The translations under genes were made by a program, and so were the position numbers. DNA of 64,000 bases. Origin: Marthasterias glacialis. Taxonomy: Eukaryota; Echinodermata; Asteroidea; Forcipulatida; Asteriidae. The stretch lies in assembly GCA_911728455.2 (NCBI GenBank), contig OU452227.1:10759110-10823109 (forward strand). The letters run 5' to 3'. Shown here in pieces: positions 11,896 through 25,000 of the stretch; the stretch's first letter is position 1, and every line of letters starts with the position of its first letter. The notes below the pieces were generated by a model. The model was not told where the DNA came from. It worked only from the letters and a program-made list of their open reading frames with translations, and ran no database searches.

Positions 11896-12070
11896 TCTAG
11901 CTAGTCTTGGTGCAAGTCCAAATCCACCCTTTCACGAGTTGTCCCCAGTAGAGGGCGCTATATCTAAACAAACCACTATTACCCCAAGAACCGCTATCAT
12001 GATAGCGGTTTGTGTACATATAGCGCCCTCTACTGTCGACAACTCGTGATAAGGGTGGATCATGGACTAC
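11896..12070. mobile_element. Hairpin MITE family E with CTCF-like arms
   Basis: The element is a near-complete hairpin: GTAGAGGGCGCTATA... and ...TATAGCGCCCTCTAC flank an inner palindrome, CCGCTATCATGATAGCGG. Outer arms ATCCACCC / GGGTGGAT continue the symmetry. Relatives are at 48910-49073 and 50626-50797. Positions 11945-11958 fit the vertebrate CTCF core CCANNAGRKGGCRS exactly. Confidence 0.75.
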
Positions 12071-12510
12071 AGAATAGAAACGTTTTACACCTTGACTATT
12101 TTCTAGCTAAAGCCCAGTTTGAAACCTGTCCTTAGAAAGTCACTGTTTTATTTCTTACGGGTACAACCATTGTGACAAAAATCTGTTGTGAGGAGTATTG
12201 GTACTGAAAAGCGCTGTAAGTGTTTTTCTTGATGTTTTGACTAGCTTTCTGTAGTTGTCTTCAAGAGACTGACAGCAAGCTAGTCAAATCATCACAAACA
12301 AACTAACTCTTCTCAGAGCCAACACTCTTCCCCAAAGAGTTTTTAGTTTTCTTCTCAACTTTTCGACGAGCTTGCTACAGTTGTCTTCAACAGAGTCAAC
12401 ACTCCTCCCAAAAGACCTTTTGTACCCACAAGAATTAAGAAACGTCCAATCTCATCCCGCAAAACCTCAAATATATGTACATATATCAAAGTCTTGAGTT
12501 AACTTAACAA

Positions 12511-12628
12511 TGGGAGACTTTGGAACGATAGGTGGCAGCAGACTTACCAGGTTAAATGTTTACGCAGTTATGAGCATGCGCACATTTACAAGAACAATGG
12601 ATATACTTGGTAAGTCTTTGAGACTTGA
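12511..12628. mobile_element. MITE family F copy (AGGTGGCAGCAGACTTACC)
   Basis: It shares AGGTGGCAGCAGACTTACCA, the CATGCGCACA middle and an inverted TTGGTAAGTCT with the copy at 48772-48907. The right arm is more decayed than in that copy. Confidence 0.65.
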
Positions 12629-12756
12629 CCGTAATAATTACAGCACTAACTATCCCTGTTTTGATCCGATTGTAATCATTGTGGAATGTTGACCTATGAA
12701 TTTACATTTGTACAAGTAAATGGAAACATTTTTTTTAAAACAACTGTTGCCTACAG

Positions 12757-12925
12757 GTAACCTCAATCCTCCAATATCCTCTTGTCCTATGTCACTTCAC
12801 ACCATATTGTTTGGACTTAGATAAGATTCGAATACCTAAGCAATTTTTACTGGGCCTAAATCCCTCAGTCCTTTTAAATCTTTAATTTTGGCCAAGAGGA
12901 TATAGAAGGATCTAGGAGAATTTGG
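12757..12925 (+). repeat. Dispersed repeat R1 copy
   Basis: It begins ACAGGTAACCTCAATCCTCC, continues TATGTCACTTCACACCAT, and ends near GGATCTAGGAGAATTTGGGA. It is clearly homologous to 62276-62470 and to the reverse complement of 3345-3495. Confidence 0.7.
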
Positions 12926-13424
12926 GATAAAAACACAATTTTTTTGCTACAAAAATTTGAACACAAGTTCAACAAAGTCAGCCTATGTTTGTAAGTATGG
13001 CACAGAAAAAGTTAAGTTAACAAGATGTTTAGATTGTTTAAAATCCTTCCCCCTCTATTAATTTCTTTCAAATAATAAATATCAAAAACAAGAAACTGCA
13101 ACACAGAAATTTCTCCTTTGTGTTGACAAGAATTTTGCTCAAAATAAGCAAATTCATTTTGAAGCTAGCCACTTTGAACTAGGCAGGTTTAAAAAAAAAA
13201 AAAAAAAAATATATCTTTTAGTTGATTTCATTTAAAGCTGTGGCAGTGATTGACATTTCAGGCATTTTAAGAATATGTGAGTACACAAACACTATTTAAT
13301 TATAAAATATAATGGAAGTCTCTCATCAATACAAAATATCTTAACCAGCGCTCTTAAATGCGTGCACTTAAAATACGGCCATTTACTTACAAAAGTCATT
13401 AAGATATACCCCAAAATACCTGTG

Positions 13425-16400
13425 CTATAACATACCGGCCGTTTTAAGGTTTTCCCTGATGATGGTTTCCATGACAATCTGGAAGACAACCTCCACGTTC
13501 GTTGTGTCTGTTGCCGTGGTGAAGTGGGGATAGATGGGCTTCTTTGGGTTGTGGTTGGCATCTTGGAATCGTCTGCGGATGAAACGGCAGGCCGTCTCCA
13601 CATCGTAATCAGGCCCTGCAGGAAATGGATGCAAAGGGAAATGATTATAGATAAATGGATTATTTAAAATGTCGGAGCAAGACTTGATAGTTCTGTTCAC
13701 TGGGGGCTGTGAGACAAACTGTAAGAGGCGAACGGGGCTATGTCAAACGGGGCAGTCTACAGGCAACCAGTTTCAGGCAATCTACAACAGGGATGCGATT
13801 GCATGAAAATAAAAAATCCTGAAAATTGGATAACAATTTCCTCTTGGTGTGGGACTGAAGCTCCCTGGATGTACAGATTGATACATTTTAGAGGTTTACA
13901 GACTCTCTACATCATTTCAAATAGGTATCTGAAGGTCTGGTCTTAACAAAGGAAAGTCTTCTTATCTCTGTGATGGCAAGTTTGTCTCCTTCAAGAAAAT
14001 CTGAAGGTGCAGGGAGACCGATGAAAAATCCTAAAATCAGATAAAATCCTGATAAATCACATGCCTGCTACAATGTCAATTTCCACATACTTTTTCTATG
14101 TACCAAAGTGTTCATTTTGCAGACAGTGCAGTTGGTTGCCTCCACACTGCTTGTAAAATTGCCATGAGTTTTTTTTTTCTAGCCATGACCCTCAATACCC
14201 TCCATGACCCTTTTTTAGCCATATCACTCTATACAAATTATTTGGACTTGGATAAGATTGGAATGCCTAACCCAGTGATAAGTAATTGTTAATTGGGCCT
14301 ACAGCCCTCAGTCCTTTTGAATCCTTCATTTTGGCAAAGAGGTTATAGGATTTGGGAGGGTATGGGTTAATGACAGTTTCCGTGAGTTCATACCTGGATA
14401 CTCCGGGAAGTACACCCTAAGTTGCCGGTCTGTGTGAAGGACCTTCTGCCTGAAGAGATCCACCTTATTCAGGAACAATATGATGGTGGTATTCCTAAAG
14501 AAACAGTTGTTACAGACTGACTCGAATAAGTGTAGACTTTCCCTCAGTCGGTTCTAGAAAAAAAAAAATTAAAATTCTTATTGGTAAACTCCACACTGAA
14601 GAAGAACCTAGCTGGCAGCCATCAGTAGACTATCTTAAAAGCTTCCTTCAAAAGAGTCCATCTGTCTGAATATGTGTCATAGCTGTATCTTTTTAAGACA
14701 TATAGCACTGAATTTTAATTTTGGGGTGAAGAAAGAAAAATTGACTGGAGCGGAATTCGAACCTGCGACCATGTACTGATCCCTCTACCAACTGAGCTAT
14801 CCAGCCCTAATGTTGGCGGTCTCCCTATTTTGTCAATATCTTTGTTCAGGGGGTGCCAGTCAGAAGCCATTCAACTGGTTACTGCCGTGTAGCCATGGAT
14901 CACATCCCATTATACGATACAAACAAAGGTCTTGTTATAAACCCATTTACTCAAAATCGTACATTTATGTATTATGGAGCTGATGGTATGGCTCAGAGCA
15001 AGTTACCTTCATGAGCATGCACTGCCTAACAGCAGCATTCACAAACGGGCAATGTGGGAAATACTGATCACACGTGCATTTACTTCCATTTATTATGGTT
15101 GGGAAAATGCATAAATTTGTTAATGGCCTCACGTTTCGACCCTAGCAGAGTCTTTCTCAAAGGCTTAATGACAACACAACACTTCTTTCTACTTGACTGC
15201 TTCTGTTACCCCAGTATACTTGTACATGTATGTGTGTGTTATGTAGGCCTTGATCTTAACCGAGGCCATCGAGGCCATTGGCCTCATGCCCTGTCGAGTT
15301 GACCAGCATGCCCTTCAGAAAAATTGCTCAAGCCAATCTACCCCTCCCACGCCCCCCCCCCCCCCCCATTGGTTACATCACTGCTTTTTACACATCTAAA
15401 CTTGTAATACATTCAGGAACATATGTAAGCACGGATCATGTGGTGTGAAGGTTACATGATGTAGCATTGTTAACCAGCGGGGTAGCCAAGGGCGGGCCGG
15501 GGGGGGGGGGGGGGGGTACAAGCCCCCCCCCCCCAGGTGCCCTCCCATAAAATTGTTTAGGTATATGTAATTCATTAAAAAAACATGGTACTTGCGCCCC
15601 CGCCCACCCCCCCCCCCCACTGAAAATCAATGGCATCGTATGCACCCCCCCAATGAATGTAAAAGAAAATCCCTCGCGAGTAAACATGAGAACGAGCAGG
15701 AAGCCAGTTGGCAATCACTACTGACTAGAAAGCGTTATCTCACCACTTCTGGATCTTCAAAGAGCGTCATGTCATAACCACTTAAGGCTGTCACATAGAG
15801 TAAGGCTTTCACGTCATCAAAGCACTGGATCCATTTTCTTCTCTCGGACCTCTGACCTCCAACATCGTACATTCTGAAGGTGAATAAATGTTGACTCTTT
15901 GATAAGCTTTATTTGCCGATCTAGACTTTGATCATCACTCCTGATGTCAAACATTCAAGTGTCTTTGAAAACTGTGTGATCACAACAAGGTAGTGGACCG
16001 CCCAAAAAATAAACAAAAATAATCATTACATAGATATATACAGGCCTTGGTCTTAACCGAGGCCACCGAGGCCATTGGCCTCATGCCCTGTCGAGTTGGC
16101 CAGCATGCCCTTCAGAAAAATTGCACTGTCACTACCAACTTGGCCAGCATGCCCTTGTACAATTTTTCTGATTTGGCCAGCAAAGGCCAGCCCCCATTTT
16201 TCTTAACATCGAGGCCTGTATATATATATACATGCATCTATGAATGGATCTGTTTTTATGTGCGTTCTTGTTTTTGCCTCTGACGAAGGTCCTTATCACA
16301 AAATGACAAAGGTCTGGAATTGGGGATTACACAATAACCCCGGCATAAAAGGAGAATTTCAGCATTATTCTGAATACCATCTGTCCTCTTTCTGTGCATG

Positions 16401-19400
16401 CTCAGGAATGGATTGTCCGGGCGACCTTCGTTCTGGTCTTCAGAGTTCTCACAAAAATACGAAAAGAACGAGTACAAACGTCATCCAGTGTTAACTTCTT
16501 AAAGCCCCAGCTCAACATTGGTAAGAAGAAAAACATAAATGTTCACAGATTTAAATATACCTTACATGGTATTAAGATAATAATGGTAAAAAAGTTTCCT
16601 TGAAATATTTCTGCCTAATGTGTTATCGTTTTTAAATAATAAAGTGAAATAAGCTCCAAAATTAGTTTTCGTCTCAGTGAGACAAAAACTCTGCGTATAG
16701 GAACGTGTACAAAAATTCTGAATGCATTTTTACCGTTTTGTCGCAAATGGAAGAATGAAATGAGCTGAAATTTTCACAGGTTGGTTTTATTACAAATATC
16801 TTGATTTATGAAGAGAATGGATGCATTTACAGTTTATCAATGTTGAGCTGGGGCTTTAAGCAGCTCTACAAACTTTAGCCCTGGCTCACAAGTATACCTG
16901 AATATCACTCCTTTGATCTTGAAATGTGTCTCAATAACTCCTGTGGTCCGAACCCTTGCTCTCAGCACATCTACCGTGCTGGGTCTGTAGTATTCTGAAG
17001 TTATCCGCTCTATATTTTCAAAATAACTGGACAAAACAGATCAGGGGCAAAAAACAGAAAATGATGAAACCATGAAACACTGTCATCAACATCAGTAATG
17101 GGAGGAGAGGGTTGGAAGATACCCTCAGTACTATCATTCAAGGAGGAAAATCTAGACATCTAGACATGTATCGGGAATGTCAGACATGCAACTGCAGTTG
17201 TCAAAAATTGAAGACAGTGCCAGGTAAAGCAAGACTTTGTGTTGTGTTTTTCAATGGCACAGCTGAGACACCAAAAAAGAAGGAAATCGGCTGAAAAGCT
17301 GCCTGCCAGACTCTTAATCTACACGATGAACCATCAATCAGTAAAATTTGATCCCGCAAGCCCTACTGGGATGTTGATTACGACAATCTTAATTGGCTCT
17401 TCAATGTAGTACAACAAATTATGTTGAAAATCCTTGATAACGTGTACATGTTTGACTATTGAGCACACAGTATACAAAGATAGACTGCTTTGAGTGCAAT
17501 GGTTAAACTACAACTCCCGAGGTGATCCTCGGAGCATTCTTTTTTCCTGAGGCTAAGCCGAGGGAAAATAGACCACTCCGAGGATCACCTCTGGAGTCAT
17601 AGTTTTAACCATAGCTTGAGTAAAAGTAGTCAATATTTCTTTTATAACACGCCATACATAAATATTCTGCCTAGACGTCTAGGTACTAAGAAGTTGCTGT
17701 TGCTTTGGGTATTACTATACTGGTTGCTACGAGTATAGTACACTGGTTGCTATGGGTATAGTACATTGGTTGCTACGGGTATAGTACATTGGTTGCTATG
17801 GGTATAGTACATTGGTTGCTATGGGTATATTACACTGGTTGCTACGGGTATAGTACAATAGTTACTACCGGTATAGTACACTGGTTGCTACTTGTGTAGT
17901 ACACTGGTTGCTATGGGTATAGTACATTGGTTTCTATGGGTAGAGTACATTGGTTGCTACCAGTGTAGTACATTGGCTACTATAAGTATAGTATGTCGGT
18001 TGCTATGGGTATAATGCATTGCATTTGACCGGCTTTCTAGTAAAAATAACATATCATGTGATACACTCTAAACCAATTGCAAGGCAGAATCTTTGTTAGG
18101 GGCGTTACACATTACTGTAGAAATTTTCTCGCATTAACCACTGCTCAAACCCAAACCATCTTAACAAGTTTTAGTGTCTACAGAGTACAGATATGTGTTG
18201 CTACCATAGATTTATTACATGTAATAAACTAGAGAGAAAACTCGCTGTTTCACACACGCAAAATTGCACTGTCCTGCCATGGGCACCCATAATTGCATGT
18301 GATGTCCACTTTGAAAAATGTTTACTCTGTGATCTGATGCATGACCTGTGTATAATTGATGGGCCTGGGAAATGCCGCTTGTCCTGCAGGGTGATACGGT
18401 TCTGTGCTCCCCTCTAGTTCCAACTCTAATGTCTGATACTGACTTGTTGTCGACCCTCTCAGGGGAATATTTGTTTTTCTTCGGGTGAGAGGGTTAATGT
18501 TTATTTTCCCACAAGTGCTACATGTATGATTACAGCTTTGCCCTTGTAAACGTGTATTGAGTTCAAACAGTATGTTTTATTGTTTGATTCTGTTGGGACT
18601 AAGGACTGCACTAGTATTAAACTGATTATGCTTTGACATAGGATCAGGCATACCACCATAATCAGTGCAGAAAAGGTTTGGGTGTTGAGTTTACCATGCT
18701 GTGTTGTTGAATTCTGTTAGAGTGAGGAAGGATACTAAAGGTTTTCATGGTAAATTTCAGCCAAAATTATTCAGTTTCATTAAAATATGCATTTGAATTC
18801 ATGCATGTTTCCCTAGATCATACAAACAAGGGTGTTTTCTTTTTTTAGATACTACTGCATTAAATTTCGCTGGCGTATCGGACCGATACACGTGAATTAA
18901 GGGCTTTTTTCTTTTTTCTTTTTAGATTTTAACATCAAATTCACAAAGAATCCTAACTTAAAACCATTTAAATGCTCCAGATTGCACAGTAGAGCTTTTC
19001 AAACCAAACATAACCATTAAATAAAAACATTCCAAGGACCTGCTACCAATTCAGCGTTCCCTACAGTTTTCAAAAATGCTGGGGAGATCCCTGTGTACAC
19101 ATGATTTTGTTCTTCTCATTCAAGTTCGTTTCAGTCAGTCTATTTCAAAGGTAGACATTCAAAACTACACTTTCACCATTCTTCAGTTGCATTTCTGCAA
19201 CCTATTTAACAACTGACAAAATTGAATGGTTTGACCACCAGTCGATTCCAGTAACCAGTAACTCCTGCACAATGTAATTAAGAATGACTCTTCCTAAGTC
19301 CAAAAAAGACTAATCTTATGGCTTGGTGAAATCGACTGCAGCCTCCTCCTATTGCCTTTTGCGAAATTGATTGATTGTGACCCACTAAATTTGAATGATC

Positions 19401-21986
19401 TTATTTGACAAGTGAATACTAAACTGTTGAAATGAAATTACTCCTTCTGACTGATGAACGCCGATGAAACTGAGCATTGATTTTCATTCAAACGAAATTG
19501 AACGAGTCGGACGTTAAATTGAATAAATTTTTGTTGAAAAGTGGCAGGGGAAAGCCTGTAGTAAATCACTCTAAGGCATTATGGTTTTAAACAAAGCATA
19601 GATTGCTCAGTGCCAGTGGTCTCTCACAAACAAAGTTTAAAAGAAACATTGGCATGTCCTGAGAGAGAGAGAGAAATTACAGGTCTTTGTGAGGTAGACT
19701 TACAATACATTGTATTCATTTTATTAAGAAACAAATAATTAAGTCTTTCTTGAAGAGGGGGATTTATCCTCGCTATTTTGACCTTGAGGATTGCATGTTC
19801 CCTCCTCTTCAGCATCACACCAGCGAGGCATGAGTGGGCCTTATAATAAAACATATTGAAACCCCTGTTGGGGTTTTGGAGTTTATAATCACATTGAATA
19901 ATTCCACTGAGCACAGCCTGCTCAACAAACCACCCATTCTGATCTCCTCCACAGTACAGTGAACTAGCTGTATGCATGCATTCCCCCTCAGGGATCATAT
20001 TGGTTTTGATTATTCAGTACAATGCATTACACAAACTATTCTAATGCTCACAATTCACGGAGAATAATACACGTAGGGGAAGTGGCAGATACACAATCAA
20101 CCGAAAAGGATTGGTTATTCCCAGAACTTGTTCTTGCACTTTTTTCTCTCCTTCAGTCGGTCATACATGTATGTTCACAACCACAAAACATTCCCCAATT
20201 TATTCATGCATGGCCAATGCTTCGTACTAATAAACAACGTTTAGGTGTGATAATCTTCACAGCTTCTGATCAGCCAATTCAGCAAGCTTAATTTTGTAAG
20301 AACCGAATCATAAAACCAGAAATAGCGCATGTATCTGCCAATAAGGTGCTGTATTAGTATATATTTGAGTATAGAATCTAGTACTAATGACCGCTTGGTC
20401 ACGACATGCGCATGTTATTAGAGATGTCATTATTTCAAAACTTAAAAAAGAAGAGATTTTCAACGTCGCTTTGACCAAACTGGTTAAATCGTTTCTTAAT
20501 TTAAAGTATGGTTTGGTGAGACAAACACAAAAAAACATTACTATTGTTCAAATTATGCTATATTAAAAAAAGTACAAATTAAATGACAAGCAAATCAAAA
20601 CCAAAATGAATCAACTTTATGAAAAACAACAATCACTGTTTTATAATTGAATTAATCTTCAACAGCATTTTAAAATTTAATTCAAATATCTCAAATTACT
20701 CGGGGAGGGGATTTATCGAGTAAATTCTATTTGAAATCAAGATTAATATATTTCAAAAAGTTTTTGAAAAATTCAAGAAATCATACCAATGTTATTTCAG
20801 TAAATTAACATTAAAGGTAGAATACAGGATTTGTATTCATCCCAAAAATGTTTTTATTAATATCAGTCTGAAAGCTTAGTGATTATGAAGTTCATACCAG
20901 TATCAATCTTCCATAGAAATATTTCTGTCTAAAATACTGTCAAAGTCGAGAAAAATAGAATTTGAAGACCCCGATTTTAATTTTGGTTGTAACAATCGAA
21001 ATTAAGGACAATGTGTTTATATGCTGAAAAGTGTGCTCGGTTTTTCACTATTTTCACTATAAACAGTCAAGATGCAACTTTTCAACTGATTTCCTCATTT
21101 TTCTTTAAACAATAGTGCCATAGAAAACCTGAAGACCATTGTATAAAAATAAATGTGGTTGGCCATTTGCTCTATTTGTTGTTGTTGTTGTTGCTGTTGC
21201 ATTTACAAAGTTGCAAGTCTGAATCACAGAAATAAACCAGAGAACCGGTACTTCGCCGCCCTTTGCTGTCGTCTATGAGGCACAAAATAATGTACCCTCG
21301 GCACGACTCGGCTGTGCCGAAACGTACTCGGTTACCATCGCTGTGAATGCGTATAATAAAAAATGCATGGAATATGAAAACGTGCAACACGATCGTGCCA
21401 CGCTCTTTCATGATTGTGCTGGACGTGGGCACGCAGATTAGGCATACAAAACACCACATGATTTGTAGGCGCACTATTTTGATGTGCTGTCTACCGTTCG
21501 AATTTGGCAAATGTTGGGTTTTCCCCGAGGGTACACTACTTGAGACGCCAAAAGGAACGACGCGGTTACACGGGGTAGTATAGGAAGTGCCGGTTCTCTG
21601 GTTTATTTCTATGGTCTGAATAAAGAGATAGACCTATGTTGCAAATTGAATAAACTTACTATAAAGCTGAGTCGTTGAGCTCATACTCATGTCCTCTAGC
21701 CACACAAGATCTGACTCCAGCATCGTTCCAAAGAGCCAGGAGTGCAATGGCAATAGATGAGCGCATCTTGATCCGTTCATCAAAACACCGATGGCACTGA
21801 AGAATCGTCTGGGCATATAACTACACGTACAATACCACACAAAAAAACAACAACAATAATATGAAAGTTTCATCTGCAGAGAATGTTGGAATACCTGCAA
21901 GACATGTACAGTCTATTGTTCATGTAATAATGCTAGGAGTTTATTGGAATAAAAAAAAATTTTAAAAAATAAAAAAGGAGTTATTA

Positions 21987-22024
<38 letters not shown>

Positions 22025-25000
22025 TATTCGACCAAAACAAACACAAAATACACAGCAAATGAATGAAATACATGTACATAAAAATACAAAAACAAAAAAA
22101 AAGAAACAAAAATGATGAAAATGCCAAAATATAAAAAATCAGATGAGATGAAGGGGCCACATAAAATCATACACATGTAAGTGAATGTAAACCATTAATA
22201 AAAAGCACAAAATGATATGTGGGTCAGGGATCACAAAAGTAGAATAAATTACTGTTACCCGGAGGTATGCAATCCCACACATATTGAATAAGACAGAGTA
22301 GTGTAGAGTGCAGAGTAACGTAGTGTAGGAGCCAATTTTTCTTTATGAGCACTTTGTCATAGCCCTACACAAAAATTCCCTGGAAATTCTGGGGAGAACC
22401 CTGCAAAACTCCCAGGAAATACATAGTTCCCAGGGAAATACATGTAGCTAAGACAACTCAGGGTTAGGATATTGAGTGTTCATTTTTTCCCCGGAAAATT
22501 GTCATATTGTGTGAAATGGCTGTGGAGTTTAAATTCCCCAGGAATTTCCTGAGCTTTATTTCCTGGGATTTGGCTCTGTATTGTGAAGGGCTTCTTCATT
22601 AAATATCATTACACATCCAACAGTGCAAGCACCAATGACAGGATGGTGATTAGGAAACAATATAATCAGTTTTAGATTGGGGACCACACAATCAGGTAGG
22701 GACTGAAAACCCAATCCACATGAAAGGCTCCGGTCCGAGGTGGGATTCGAACCGGGGTCCACTGAGGTGAAAGGCAGGGATAGAAACCACTGAGCCAGCC
22801 TGATCCCATTATATTATTGTTATTTTAACACCAAAAATTGTGATCATTAAAAAATCCTCACCTTATTTCTGGGGTTTGCAAGGGGGATGCGCAGAAGGCC
22901 CATTCCATTCAAGACATATTTCATTGAACTAAGGAGGTTGTCTAGAACTGCAGGCTGGAATGAAAAAAAATGTGAAGAAATAATAGCCATAATATTGATT
23001 GTAAGATTTTAATTGTGTTATAATTAACTGGTATTGTCGTTGATCTTCAAAGAGAACGTTTTTCAGCAGAAAACTGTCTGAAAAAATGCGCTAATAAAGG
23101 CATTTTTCTCAACAGTTTTGATAATTGTAACCCTTAATCCTCGCAATGAACCATGTGTTGAAATTGTGTGTGTGTATGTGTGTGTGTTTTGTTGAACCTT
23201 TCTTTGTTAAAATGTGATAAAGTAGCAATTGGGTCATATATGCAATTTGACTGAAGTGGAAACTTTGATAAATTTGATATGAAAATATAAAGAACATATT
23301 ATCATGGGCTGCATCAGACAGCCTAATAAAAATGAGCTCACTCACCAAAACAAATTAAGAAAAAGGATTTAGAAGGAATTGGGTCATATGCCATGTGGGT
23401 AAAATATACCAGGATTTAGAAGGTTTGGGCTTTATGGTCTTTTTACCCTCTCAGACTGAAGAATATTGTAGGACTTGGGCTATGTGTAAGCATAGAGCAA
23501 GGACAGTGCTCTATGTTGTGAGCATATGGTCCTACTGGGTTAGGTTTAATTAACAACTGAGATTCAGCAATAATATCGTCGGTTCATGGTCTTTTGAAGT
23601 CCCATTATCATTAGGGATTGAAACACAATATGCTACACCTTTTGGGGTGTAACTTATATGCTCATTTTTGTTGTTGGTTCAGGCGGTTCAGGTGTGCACA
23701 AGGCAAATAATGAGGTCGATTTATCCCACTTGATTCAGACGATGTTGGATTGAATTACTCCTGCGATGAAACCTGATTTGTGATACAACGAGCACAACGG
23801 GCACAAAGCCTGCCAATTTTCCCCTTGAACTGTTACTGTGTAAATTGTACATATGGCCTCCAGCTTGAAAGGTTCAGTTCAGTGCTGACAAAAAAAAGCA
23901 TTGTATTACAATGTACGCATTTGAACAACACTAGTATGGCAAAATGGTCAATGATTTAATGTGTACAGTTTATACACAGACTAAGTGTGTATGCCCGTGT
24001 TAAAGGGTGGGAGGGGTGCTGTAGCTGCTCCAGCACCCCAACCATTTTCGATGGGGTGCTGGAATATACTATTTAAACACCCCTTCCCCCACGTTTCAAA
24101 TGCACATTCTATCATAAGAACAAGTCATACCTTGTCAAGAAGAAATTATAAGACATACAGAAAACATATTAAGGTGGAGTTTCCACTATTTCGGCCCAGC
24201 CGCTCTTCATGACTAACTTTCATGACATTGACACAAGTCGGTGTGCATCTAACCAACCACTTCCTGAGCTAATATGTGTTCTTGCTGGCCTGTATATGTA
24301 TGTACTTCAAAACACTGGCAAGATTTTCCTTTCATTTTATGTGCAGTCGGGGTACATCTCAATGGTAGGAATAAATGAAGATTTTGTTTGTTCCATAATA
24401 CATAAAAATACTTAAAAATTACACCTTCCCGTTTTTTTAGTCTGTTGCATCACATGTTCTGTTACATTTAAACTAAACATAATTTGTCAGATGGTGTAAA
24501 ATGTAGAGCTCTGCAGTTTCATGAGCAGAAAATATCATACAATTTTGTCCAGTTCAAAACAGGTTATAACCTTGCCAAACTTCACATTATTGTACCAAAC
24601 TAAGACAGATACAGTAGTCTCAATCTTTTGTAAAAAAACATATGATATGAATTTAACAAGTATTAAATAATACCATTGAATACAATTATAGAAAGCTCTA
24701 TGTATCTGCAGTTTGTATTTTGACAAAAAAAAATATTTTGCCTGTTTGTTAGAACTTGTATGAGGACCCAAATACAGTGTCAATAGTGTAACTCAACAAA
24801 AGTTGTATACTGACTATAGAGACACTGCTAACAATAACCTTAAGTGTACAAATTTACCAAGTGGCGTGATTTCAGGCAAGACAGTTTTTTGTGTGTGAAT
24901 TGACAATGCATGCTGTGATGGAGTTCCCCCCACTGATCAAACACTTCCAGACAGAAGAGAACGCAATATTTCACAGGACCTTTTTCCTCCAGTGTCTGAA

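Noticed and set aside
14735-14820. tRNA gene (strong A and B boxes on the minus strand)
   Set aside because: The sequence after the B box does not pair with the start to close an acceptor stem, and it continues into a SINE tail shared with 63236-63300.
15396-15714. Pro/Gly-rich ORFs on the minus strand
   Set aside because: They are translations of the G/C homopolymer hairpin and its flanks in Galpha-v intron 6.
19624-19998. 124-codon minus-strand ORF in Galpha-v intron 4
   Set aside because: No recognisable domain, no splice-compatible partners with the Galpha-v frame, composition like the surrounding intron; most likely chance.
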